This document shows, in pieces, positions 1 through 5,292 of a stretch of 5,769 nt of DNA (the stretch's first letter is position 1; every line of letters starts with the position of its first letter). Source of the DNA: Desulfobacterales bacterium (GTDB lineage: Bacteria; Desulfobacterota; Desulfobacteria; Desulfobacterales; C00003106); contig DAOVGD010000128.1 in the NCBI GenBank assembly GCA_030672555.1, positions 1 to 5,769 on the forward strand, in the 5' to 3' direction. The notes beneath the pieces were generated by a model, which saw only the letters and a list, made by a program, of their open reading frames with translations, did no database searches and had not been told where the DNA came from. The position numbers and the translations under genes were made by a program.

Positions 1-16
1 TATCATCTGTCATTTA

Positions 17-90
17 TCATCTATCATTGGGCATTTACCCCCGCCACGGCGGGGACAGATGACAAATGTGAAATGATCAATGATCAATGA
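17..90. repeat. Compound inverted repeat with GC-rich core after rpsQ
   Basis: Bases 17-36 match the reverse complement of 71-90 at 16 of 20 positions. Inside lies a GC-rich hairpin, CCCCGC at 39-44 with GCGGGG at 49-54. Additional alternative pairings exist: an 8-base perfect one (4-11 with 54-61) and an 11-base one with one mismatch (11-21 with 58-68). The right arm includes two and a half tandem copies of TGATCAA (74-90). There is no T-run on either side of the core, so it is not a standard intrinsic terminator. The segment looks like a dispersed palindromic repeat and may continue past the window edge. No ORF is present in 1-181. Confidence 0.5.
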
Positions 91-127
91 GAGTCTTATC
101 AAGTGACCAATAAAACGAATTGAAGAC

Positions 128-155
128 TTTTTACGAAACCATCAGCATTAGTCAA
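128..155 (-). promoter_or_regulatory. Candidate promoter downstream of rpsQ
   Basis: On the minus strand TTGACT (155-150, five of six matches to the -35 consensus) is followed after 16 nt by TAAAAA (133-128, four of six matches to the -10). It points away from rpsQ toward whatever lies beyond the left edge. It could restart transcription for the next part of the ribosomal cluster, but the -10 is weak and the match may be chance. Confidence 0.25.
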
Positions 156-181
156 CTTCATATTTTAGAATTTCAGAATCC

Positions 182-439
182 CTAAACCGCCTTCTCCACA
201 ATCTGCGTGACACGCCACCGCTTCATCTTCGACAACGGTCGAGTTTCAATAATCGCCACTTTGTCGCCAGTCCGGCATTGATTCTGTTCGTCATGGCATA
301 CATACTTAACGCGTCTGCGAATATATTTCTTATAAAGAGAATGCTTCACCAAACGATCTACCCGGACCACCGTTGTCTTGTCCATCTTATTGCTCAAGAC
401 TATACCAACCCTTTTTTTCCTCAAACCGCGCTTTTTCAT
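182..439 (-). CDS. rpsQ: 30S ribosomal protein S17
   Basis: S17 is an OB-fold protein that binds 16S rRNA early in 30S assembly. The 85-residue product has normal length. After a basic MKKRGLRKKR lead it shows the strands GIVLSNKMDKTTVVRVDRLVKH, then KKYIRRRVKYVCHDE and the family signature GDKVAIIETRPLS (58-70), followed by KMKRWRVTQIVEKAV. An AAGGA motif overlaps the rpmC stop but is 13 nt from the ATG, longer than ideal; no better start exists, and the alignment with other S17 proteins supports this one. This is the last gene in the window. The usual next gene, rplN, is not found within the 181 nt beyond its stop. Confidence 0.98.
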   Translation of the reverse strand: MKKRGLRKKRVGIVLSNKMDKTTVVRVDRLVKHSLYKKYIRRRVKYVCHDEQNQCRTGDKVAIIETRPLSKMKRWRVTQIVEKAV

Positions 440-455
440 GATCTATTTTACTTCC

Positions 456-656
456 TTAGTCCCCCAATTCCTTGCTTTTCTCATTCAAGACAGTCTTGAT
501 CCGGGCGATATCCTTTTTGGTCTGGGGAATTTTCATAGGATTTTCCAATTGCCCGGTAGCATGCTGAAATCTCAAATTAAACAACTCTACAGTCAAATCT
601 TTCAGCTTAACTTCCGTCTCTTCTATTGTCATGGTCCTGATCTCTTTTGCTTGCAT
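456..656 (-). CDS. rpmC: 50S ribosomal protein L29
   Basis: L29 is a small helical protein beside L23 at the exit-tunnel mouth. The 66-residue product starts MQAKEIRTMTIEETEVKLKDLTVELFNLRFQHATGQLENP and ends with KKDIARIKTVLNEKSKE. This is the two-helix pattern of the family (E-L-F-N-L-R-x-Q-x-A-x-G-Q-L, then D-I-A-R-[IV]-K-T), normal in length. The ATG at 656 is chosen over an internal Met at residue 9 because the M-x-A-K-E-[IL]-R start is conserved and AAGGAG lies about 10 nt upstream, overlapping the end of rplP. rpsQ begins 16 nt downstream. Confidence 0.97.
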   Translation of the reverse strand: MQAKEIRTMTIEETEVKLKDLTVELFNLRFQHATGQLENPMKIPQTKKDIARIKTVLNEKSKELGD

Positions 657-662
657 GGTGGC

Positions 663-1070
663 TTAGCTCCTTGCTACAATCTTTGTCTTGATAGGAAGCT
701 TGTGGGCAGCCAAACGAAAAGCCTCATCTGCCAATTCTCTGGGTACTCCTCCCATTTCATAAATAATTCTTCCCGGACGTACAACAGCAACCCACCCTTC
801 TGGCGATCCTTTACCTCCACCCATTCTGGTCTCAGCAGGCTTTTTGGTGAAAGGCCTATCAGGAAAAATCCGAATCCAAAGCTTGCCTCCCCTTTTTACG
901 TGGCGAGTTACTGCGATACGAGCAGCCTCAATCTGTTGGGACGTAATATATCCACATTCAACAGCCTGCAAACCATATTCGCCAAAAGCAAGGCTTGACC
1001 CACGATGGGCGACCCCTCTCATTCTCCCTTTTTGCCGTTTTCTATATTTAACTTTTTTAGGACTTAACAT
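663..1070 (-). CDS. rplP: 50S ribosomal protein L16
   Basis: L16 binds 23S rRNA near the A site and is needed for late 50S assembly and peptidyl transferase activity. The 135-residue product is one shorter than E. coli L16. It starts MLSPKKVKYRKRQKGRMRG and contains GYITSQQIEAARIAVTRHVKRGGKLWIRIFPDRPFTKKPAETRMGGGKGSPEGWVAVVRPG in the expected order (about 40-100). These are the family signatures, including the RMGGGKG loop; Arg82 there aligns with the arginine hydroxylated in E. coli L16. AGGAG overlaps the rpsC stop and lies 9 nt from the ATG. The gap to rpsC is 12 nt and to rpmC only 6 nt, so the genes are clearly co-transcribed. Confidence 0.98.
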   Translation of the reverse strand: MLSPKKVKYRKRQKGRMRGVAHRGSSLAFGEYGLQAVECGYITSQQIEAARIAVTRHVKRGGKLWIRIFPDRPFTKKPAETRMGGGKGSPEGWVAVVRPGRIIYEMGGVPRELADEAFRLAAHKLPIKTKIVARS

Positions 1071-1082
1071 ATGTGCAGACTC

Positions 1083-1730
1083 CTAAAGTTTTTCTTCTCC
1101 CACTTTCTTGAGTATTTCTCCCTTGAAAATTAATACCTTGATCCCTATGATCCCGTACGTTGTGCGGGCTTCGCTAAAACCACAATCTATATCAGCCCTC
1201 ATCGTATGAAGAGGAACCCTACCCTCACGATACCATTCTGTTCGGGCCATCTCAGCTCCTCCAAGACGTCCGGAACAGGTAATCTTGATGCCTTGTGCGC
1301 CAAACCGCATGGCCGAGGTTACCGCTTTTTTCATTGCGCGCCGAAATGCAACCCTGCGCACAATTTGCACCGCCACGTTTTCTGCCACAAGTTGAGCGTC
1401 CAGTTCAGGTTTTCGTACTTCCTGGATATCAATGATTACTTCCATCCGAACAAATTTTTCCAATTCCCGTTTAAGGTTTTCTATTTCTGCTCCTTTTCTC
1501 CCAATAACAAGCCCTGGACGAGCCGTAAATATACGAAGTTTAATTCGTTTTGCAGCGCGCTCAATTTCTGTCTTGGAAATACCGGCATGGGAAAGCTTTT
1601 TTTTCAAAAATTGCCGTATCTTATTGTCTTCATATACAAACGCCGCATATTTCTTCCCGGCGAACCATTTCGAGTCCCATGTCTTAATGATCCCCAATCT
1701 AAAACCTATCGGATGGACTTTCTGCCCCAC
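1083..1730 (-). CDS. rpsC: 30S ribosomal protein S3
   Basis: S3 forms part of the mRNA entry channel of the 30S head and contributes to ribosomal helicase activity. The product is 215 residues, slightly shorter than E. coli S3 (233) because the variable C-terminal tail is short. It begins GQKVHPIGFRLGI, the invariant N-terminus. A type II KH domain follows with the VIGRKGAEIE loop (GRKG at 77-80), and the C-terminal S3 domain has GIKITCSGRLGGAEMARTEWYREGRVPLHT and the DCGFSEARTTYGIIGIKVLIFKGE end. The start is GTG at 1730-1728, supported by AAGGAGGT (1742-1735), the strongest ribosome binding site in the window. The stop TAG forms part of the AGGAG site used by rplP. Confidence 0.98.
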   Translation of the reverse strand: MGQKVHPIGFRLGIIKTWDSKWFAGKKYAAFVYEDNKIRQFLKKKLSHAGISKTEIERAAKRIKLRIFTARPGLVIGRKGAEIENLKRELEKFVRMEVIIDIQEVRKPELDAQLVAENVAVQIVRRVAFRRAMKKAVTSAMRFGAQGIKITCSGRLGGAEMARTEWYREGRVPLHTMRADIDCGFSEARTTYGIIGIKVLIFKGEILKKVGEEKL

Positions 1731-1748
1731 ACCAACCTCCTTTTTCCC

Positions 1749-2084
1749 TTAAGTCTTCTCGGACAAAATTACGGTAATATGACTCGTCCTTTTCAATATC
1801 CTGTAACCACGCCCTTGAGCTCTTGGACGAAAACGTTTCAACGATGTGCCCTGGTCAACAAAGATATTTTGCACAAAAAGGGAATCAACATCAACACCAG
1901 ATTTTTGGTCCGCATTAGCAACAGCAGAACGGATAACCTTGTCAAGAATTCCGGCTGCCTTCTGAGGCATAAACTTCAGGTTACTTAGGGCATCCCCAAC
2001 AGGCTTCCCTTTGGCAGCACCCAAAATTTTGCGAACCTTTGTTGGAGAAATCCGTATAAATCTAGCCTTAGCTTTAACATCCAT
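1749..2084 (-). CDS. rplV: 50S ribosomal protein L22
   Basis: L22 binds all six domains of 23S rRNA, and its long beta-hairpin reaches into the exit tunnel, where changes give macrolide resistance in many bacteria. From the chosen start the product is 111 residues, MDVKAKARFIRISPTKVRKIL onward, a standard length. The RISPTKVRKIL helix start, the KAAGILDKVIRSAVANA helix and the hairpin with KRFRPRAQGRGYRILKRTSHITV (about 83-105) are clear. An in-frame ATG six bases upstream at 2090 would add Met-Ser, but it sits one nt from the ribosome binding site; the ATG at 2084 has the right 7-nt spacing. The hairpin shows no obvious deletion. It follows rpsS by 18 nt and precedes rpsC by 18 nt. Confidence 0.97.
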   Translation of the reverse strand: MDVKAKARFIRISPTKVRKILGAAKGKPVGDALSNLKFMPQKAAGILDKVIRSAVANADQKSGVDVDSLFVQNIFVDQGTSLKRFRPRAQGRGYRILKRTSHITVILSEKT

Positions 2085-2091
2085 TGACATA

Positions 2092-2096
2092 ACCTC
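2092..2096 (-). promoter_or_regulatory. Ribosome binding site that decides the rplV start
   Basis: The minus strand reads GAGGT at 2096-2092. Two in-frame ATGs follow, at 2090 and 2084. The first is only one nt away, too close for initiation. The second is 7 nt away, the ideal spacing, so the 2084 start is preferred. Confidence 0.6.
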
Positions 2097-2102
2097 AGTT
2101 AT

Positions 2103-2384
2103 TTACTTCTTCACTCGGGTTTTTTTGTCGCCTGCATGACCATAATAGATCCGTGTAGGCGCAAATTCTCCCAGCTTATGTCCAACCATATTTTCTGAAA
2201 TAAACACGGGAATAAACTTCTTTCCATTATGAACGGCAAGTGTCAACCCCGCAAATTCCGGAACTATTGTCGAACGTCTCGACCAAGTTTTAATTACCTG
2301 CCGACTCTTAATCTCCTGGGCAGCCAAGACCTTCTTCAATAATTTTGAATCAATATATGGGCCTTTTTTTGCTGAACGCGGCAC
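2103..2384 (-). CDS. rpsS: 30S ribosomal protein S19
   Basis: S19 sits in the 30S head, contacts S13 and is part of an intersubunit bridge. The 93-residue product is full length. It starts MPRSAKKGPYIDSKLLKKV and contains WSRRSTIVPEF (34-44), HNGKKFIPVFISENMVGHKLGEFAPTR (52-78) and a basic tail ending KKTRVKK, which together define the family. The start codon is GTG at 2384-2382; GAGAGG lies 5 nt upstream, so this start is well supported. The gene is separated from rplB by the repeat-bearing 333-nt gap but runs directly into rplV. Whether its transcript comes from upstream read-through or a local promoter is unclear. Confidence 0.98.
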   Translation of the reverse strand: MPRSAKKGPYIDSKLLKKVLAAQEIKSRQVIKTWSRRSTIVPEFAGLTLAVHNGKKFIPVFISENMVGHKLGEFAPTRIYYGHAGDKKTRVKK

Positions 2385-2434
2385 GTTTTCCTCTCTCCCT
2401 CTCTTTTAGTTCTCTCAGAACAAGACCTTAGCTT

Positions 2435-2446
2435 TTGAATATAGCA
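2435..2446 (-). promoter_or_regulatory. Candidate extended -10 promoter ahead of rpsS
   Basis: On the minus strand TGC (2446-2444) followed directly by TATATT (2443-2438) has the form of an extended -10 element (TGnTATAAT). It lies about 55 nt upstream of the rpsS start, just after the repeat element. Any -35 would fall in the TTCGAA-rich repeat arm and matches the consensus poorly. If active, it would give the rpsS-to-rpsQ genes their own promoter. AT-rich DNA produces such matches by chance, so confidence is low. Confidence 0.2.
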
Positions 2447-2454
2447 CAGAGCCT

Positions 2455-2653
2455 AAATAAATTCGAAATTCGAATATCGAAATCCGAAACAAATTCAAAA
2501 TTCAAATATCAAATTTTCAAAACGGTATTTAATCTTACACAGTACCGCATTCCTTACGAATGACAAGTACAATCTTCCAAATTATATTGTTTCGGATTTT
2601 GAATTTTGGCCATTCGTATTTGTTTCGAATTTCGTGCTTCGAATTTCGAAATT
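2455..2653. mobile_element. MITE-like inverted-repeat element between rplB and rpsS
   Basis: The 333-nt gap between rplB and rpsS has no gene but holds a long imperfect inverted repeat. The outermost 16 bases at 2459-2474 match the reverse complement of 2638-2653 at 15 of 16 positions. The pairing continues as 2475-2496 with 2616-2637 (17 of 22), and after an 8-nt insertion in the right arm as AAAATTCAAA at 2497-2506 with 2598-2607. The arms consist of repeated TTCGAA/AAATTC units around a roughly 90-nt centre with no ORF. The six bases GAGCCT occur on both sides (2449-2454 and 2654-2659), a candidate target-site duplication. Short length, terminal inverted repeats, flanking duplication and no transposase fit a non-autonomous MITE; similar AT-rich TTCGAA repeats are, as I recall, common in Brocadiales-type genomes. 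A non-mobile palindromic repeat remains possible. Confidence 0.6.
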
Positions 2654-2717
2654 GAGCCTTTACTTTTTATCCCGAAAATATTTTCTTAAAAACTGTATAA
2701 TAGCTTTTCTTGAACCG

Positions 2718-3509
2718 TTATTTAGCCTTCTTCCTAGTCTTATATCCCTTTGTGGGAACACCCCACGGTGTTACAGGATGTCGTCCACCTGAACTTTTGC
2801 CTTCTCCACCGCCATGCGGATGATCTACAGGATTCATGGCAACTCCCCGCACTTGTGGCCGTCTGCCCAACCAGCGTCTTCTTCCAGCCTTACCCAATGA
2901 AACATTTTCATGATCTACATGCCCAACCTGACCGATTGTTGCCCAGCAGTTGATAAGTATCTGTCGAACTTTACCGGAAGGTAGTTTAACGTGTGCATAT
3001 TTCCCTTCTTTGGCTACAACTTGTGCATACGTTCCAGCGCTTCGAACAATTTGCCCCCCTTTTCCCACTCGCAACTCCACGTTGTGAATCTGAGTTCCAA
3101 GGGGTATACTCCTTAATGGAAGAGCATTGCCAGGCTTAATATCCGCCTTTTCGCTCGCTATCACTTTAGCCCCTACCGAGAGATTAACCGGCGCCACAAT
3201 GTATCGTTTCTCCCCGTCTACGTAATGCAAAAGCGCGATTCGGGCTGACCGGTTCGGATCATATTCTATTGCTGCCACCCTGGCTGGGATCTCTCTTTTA
3301 TCCCTTTTAAAGTCTATCAAACGATAGCGGCGTTTATGCCCCCCTCCCCTGTGGCGACATGTTACACGGCCATTTGAATTACGACCGCCTGTGCTTGCTA
3401 AACCCTTGGCTAAACTTTTTTCAGGACATGACCTCGTGATCTCATCAAATGTATGATAAGATTGTGTCCTCCGCCCCGGGGAAGTCGGCTTTACAGTCCT
3501 TATACCCAT
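2718..3509 (-). CDS. rplB: 50S ribosomal protein L2
   Basis: L2 is a primary 23S rRNA binding protein needed for subunit association and peptidyl transferase activity. The 263-residue product opens with KPTSPGRR (residues 7-14), then GGRNSNGRVT and RHRGGGHKRRYRLIDFKR (52-69), the SH3-like centre with EYDPNRSARIALLHY, GTQIHNVEL and the RSAGTYAQ stretch. It ends with the conserved NPVDHPHGGGEG block (226-237), whose histidine is the family's functionally important residue, and HPVTPWGVPTKGYKTRKKAK. The C-terminus stops about 11 residues earlier than E. coli L2 and lacks the usual basic TDKFIVRRR-type tail. GAGGT lies 5 nt before the ATG. The gene is followed by a 333-nt gap carrying a MITE-like repeat before rpsS. 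Confidence 0.98.
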   Translation of the reverse strand: MGIRTVKPTSPGRRTQSYHTFDEITRSCPEKSLAKGLASTGGRNSNGRVTCRHRGGGHKRRYRLIDFKRDKREIPARVAAIEYDPNRSARIALLHYVDGEKRYIVAPVNLSVGAKVIASEKADIKPGNALPLRSIPLGTQIHNVELRVGKGGQIVRSAGTYAQVVAKEGKYAHVKLPSGKVRQILINCWATIGQVGHVDHENVSLGKAGRRRWLGRRPQVRGVAMNPVDHPHGGGEGKSSGGRHPVTPWGVPTKGYKTRKKAK

Positions 3510-3539
3510 GATCTACCTCATTCTAAATTGACGATCCAA

Positions 3540-3827
3540 CTACGCTCCTTCGAAAAATTCTATACGTTCTCCCGGCCCAAGCGTCACTATCGCCTTTTTC
3601 CAATTTCGACGTTTACCGATAATCCTGCCTACCCGCTTCTTTTTCCCTATCACCTGAATCGTACGAACTTTTAATACTCGAACGTTAAAAATCGACTCAA
3701 TCGCCCTGCGGATCTCAACCTTATTCGCCCTTGGTGCAACTTCAAAGGCCAGTTGGTTGTTATTCTCCTTGTTAATGGTACTCTTCTCAGTAATCAACGG
3801 TCTTCGGATTATCTTATATTCGTTCAT
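3540..3827 (-). CDS. rplW: 50S ribosomal protein L23
   Basis: L23 sits at the exit-tunnel mouth of the 50S subunit and is the docking site for trigger factor and the signal recognition particle. The 95-residue product is a typical bacterial length. It shows the N-terminal RRPLITEKS motif (residues 8-16), the central ANKVEIRRAIESIFNVRVLKVRT segment, and GKRRNWKKAIVTL near residues 71-83, all diagnostic of the family. The start overlaps the rplD stop by four bases (ATGA), with AGAGG eight nt upstream of the ATG inside the end of rplD. rplB begins 30 nt downstream. Nothing is odd about the gene. Confidence 0.98.
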   Translation of the reverse strand: MNEYKIIRRPLITEKSTINKENNNQLAFEVAPRANKVEIRRAIESIFNVRVLKVRTIQVIGKKKRVGRIIGKRRNWKKAIVTLGPGERIEFFEGA

Positions 3828-4447
3828 GGAAGCAACCTCTCCTCTATCTGTTTGATGGCCGGTTCCAGTAGTACGAGGTGTTTGAACTTCAAGACATCAT
3901 AAACATTTAGTCCATCCATCCGCATGACTTTGACATTCGGAACATTTCGGGAGGAGCGCTCCAAGGTCTCATTTGCGGCATCAGTAACAATCAAGGCGTT
4001 GTCGGCCTTTAACCTTTTCATGACCTCAATAAAGCGTTTTGTCTTGATTTCCTCAAGGTCAAAGCGGGCTAAAATCAGAAGAGCATCATCCCTGCATTTA
4101 GTTGTCAACGCCATTCTAAGCGCCTGCTTCCGTATCTTCTTGGAGACCTTGCGGGCAAAACTTCTTGGCAAAGGGCCAAACACCGTTCCACCCCCCCGCA
4201 TAACAGGAGAACGTATGGTACCAGCTCTCGCACGTCCTGTTCCCTTCTGCCGGTAAGGTTTCCTGCCTCCACCTCGAACATCCGAACGCCCCTTGGTTGA
4301 CGCAGTCCCGGATCGCCTGTTCGCCAGTTGCATGACCACCACTTCATGGAGGATATGTTTTTTCACCGGCACATCAAAAATATTAGCTGGCAATTCTACC
4401 TCAGAGACCTTGTCTCCTTTTATGTTGTATACATCCATCGTCCCCAT
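3824..4447 (-). CDS. rplD: 50S ribosomal protein L4
   Basis: L4 is a primary 23S rRNA binding protein whose long loop lines the nascent-peptide exit tunnel; in E. coli it also represses the S10 operon. The 207-residue product has the expected length. The basic tunnel loop is clear at about residues 53-92, with RGGGRKPYRQKGTGRARAG and then RGGGTVFGP. The globular part carries KKIRKQALRMAL and ends LKFKHLVLLEPAIKQIEERL. Two in-frame ATGs compete at 4447 and 4438. The first is chosen because GGAG lies 8 nt upstream of it, while the second has only a GGGG three nt away. Its stop overlaps the rplW start as ATGA, which suggests translational coupling. Whether it regulates this operon through the rplC leader is untested. 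Confidence 0.98.
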   Translation of the reverse strand: MGTMDVYNIKGDKVSEVELPANIFDVPVKKHILHEVVVMQLANRRSGTASTKGRSDVRGGGRKPYRQKGTGRARAGTIRSPVMRGGGTVFGPLPRSFARKVSKKIRKQALRMALTTKCRDDALLILARFDLEEIKTKRFIEVMKRLKADNALIVTDAANETLERSSRNVPNVKVMRMDGLNVYDVLKFKHLVLLEPAIKQIEERLLP

Positions 4448-4488
4448 TTTTTAGTCTCCAGCATGCCACTATATATAAAATCTGAATA

Positions 4489-5115
4489 TCAAAATTTCCG
4501 CCTTCTAACTTCCACCAAGCCGCCCTGGCTCCCGGGGACTGCCCCCTTTATGATCAAAAGGTTCTGTTCCGGGCGTACATCCACAACTTCCAGGCCTTTG
4601 ACGGTAACACGACTGTCCCCGTAATGCCCCGGAAGTTTCTTTCCCTTCATTACCTTTGCCGGCCAGGCACACATTCCAATAGCTCCAGGCACCCGGTGAG
4701 AATGGGACCCATGGGTTTTCCTTCCCCCATGAAATCCCCATCGCTTAATAACACCGGCATAGCCCCTACCTTTGGAAGTGCCGGATATGTCAACACGTTC
4801 TCCGGTTTCAAATATATCAACGGTAAGCGTTTGTCCTTCTTTAAATTCGGAACAGTTGTCGGCAGGAAATTCCCGCAGAAAGCTAAAAGCACGCCCTCCG
4901 CTTTTTTTAAAATGGCCGGCCAGTGGCCGGTTAACCTTCTTCTGATTCTTTTCCTCAAAGCCGACCTGCAATGCCTCATAACCATCCTGGTCCTGAGTCT
5001 TTATCCGGGTAACCACACACGGTCCCACCTGGAGAATGGTTACCGGCAAGCGATGTCCGTCCGGAGAAAAGATGCTCGACATCCCTATTTTTTTCGCCAA
5101 CAATCCTCTTATCAT
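4489..5115 (-). CDS. rplC: 50S ribosomal protein L3
   Basis: L3 is an early-assembly 50S protein that binds 23S rRNA near its 3' end and extends a loop toward the peptidyl transferase centre. The product is 208 residues, the normal bacterial size. It begins IRGLLAKKIGMSSIF (family pattern G-x-x-G-x-K-x-G-M), has the SKGRGYAGVIKRWGFHGG signature around residues 114-131 followed by THGSHSHR, and ends with the strand-rich VEVRRRKF. The ATG is preceded by AAGGA at a 7-nt spacing. The loop tip reads IGMCAWPAKV (residues 146-155), where E. coli has IGQNQTPGKV; the glutamine methylated by PrmB in E. coli aligns with alanine 150. The gene follows a leader with a terminator-like hairpin and lies 41 nt before rplD. 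Confidence 0.98.
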   Translation of the reverse strand: MIRGLLAKKIGMSSIFSPDGHRLPVTILQVGPCVVTRIKTQDQDGYEALQVGFEEKNQKKVNRPLAGHFKKSGGRAFSFLREFPADNCSEFKEGQTLTVDIFETGERVDISGTSKGRGYAGVIKRWGFHGGRKTHGSHSHRVPGAIGMCAWPAKVMKGKKLPGHYGDSRVTVKGLEVVDVRPEQNLLIIKGAVPGSQGGLVEVRRRKF

Positions 5116-5292
5116 TGTTCCAATCCTTATTTAACCAGAAAAAACGCCCTCGAGGGGCGCTTCTACCTGTACGCCGCTTAAAGATATCTCTCTAAGATCC
5201 TTGGAGATCTAAAAGCTGGCTGATTAATTCACCCAATGGTAAAAAAATCTACTTTTGTATTGCGCAAGAGCAATCGATCTTGTGATCAAATC
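5116..5292 (-). promoter_or_regulatory. Untranslated leader between rpsJ and rplC, possible regulatory RNA
   Basis: This 177-nt gap is the second longest inside the operon and contains no convincing ORF. On the minus strand it carries a small hairpin (AGATC at 5210-5206 with GATCT at 5199-5195), an overlapping GAGATATCT segment that could compete for the same bases, the hairpin plus T-run at 5159-5139, and finally AAGGA seven nt before the rplC ATG. I saw no clear sigma-70 promoter. In E. coli the S10 operon is controlled by L4 acting on a leader upstream of rpsJ; here a leader with similar parts lies after rpsJ. Its regulatory role, and which protein might bind it, are inferred rather than shown. 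Confidence 0.4.
5139..5159 (-). terminator. Rho-independent terminator or attenuator between rpsJ and rplC
   Basis: Read on the minus strand, a CGCCC arm (5159-5155), a 5-nt CTCGA loop and a GGGCG arm (5149-5145) form a perfect 5-bp GC stem followed at once by six T residues (5144-5139). This is the classic intrinsic terminator layout, although the stem is short. The T-run ends 23 nt upstream of the rplC ATG, just before its AAGGA ribosome binding site. Because it lies inside an operon whose downstream genes need expression, partial termination or a regulated attenuator is more likely than a full stop; that is inference. Confidence 0.6.

Noticed and set aside
1..90. CRISPR array or satellite suggested by repeating TCATT/ATCAT words
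   Set aside because: There are no regularly spaced identical repeats with unique spacers; the pattern is an imperfect inverted repeat.
92..128. Possible hairpin of AGTCTT (92-97) with AAGACT (123-128)
   Set aside because: Only six pairs with a 25-nt loop and no T-run; too weak to call a terminator for rpsQ.
378..998. Long plus-strand ORF of 206 codons across rpmC and rplP
   Set aside because: It lies opposite two unmistakable ribosomal-protein genes, has no recognisable family features, and its composition is that expected from the antisense of conserved coding DNA.
1206..1988. Plus-strand ORF of 260 codons opposite rpsC and rplV
   Set aside because: It is antisense to conserved genes across its full length and crosses a gene boundary; the protein is rich in F, H, N and C without a domain pattern. 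It is a shadow ORF.
2674..2685. Perfect 12-base palindrome GAAAATATTTTC downstream of rplB
   Set aside because: It consists almost only of A and T, has no following T-run on the minus strand, and is too weak for a terminator; chance is the simplest reading.
2696..2701. Perfect TATAAT on the plus strand in the rplB-rpsS gap
   Set aside because: No acceptable -35 at 16-18 nt spacing, no plus-strand gene downstream, and such hexamers are common in AT-rich DNA. An antisense transcript to rplB cannot be excluded but is unsupported.
4624..5181. Plus-strand ORF of 185 codons opposite rplC
   Set aside because: It is fully explained as the antisense shadow of L3 and runs on into the rpsJ-rplC leader.
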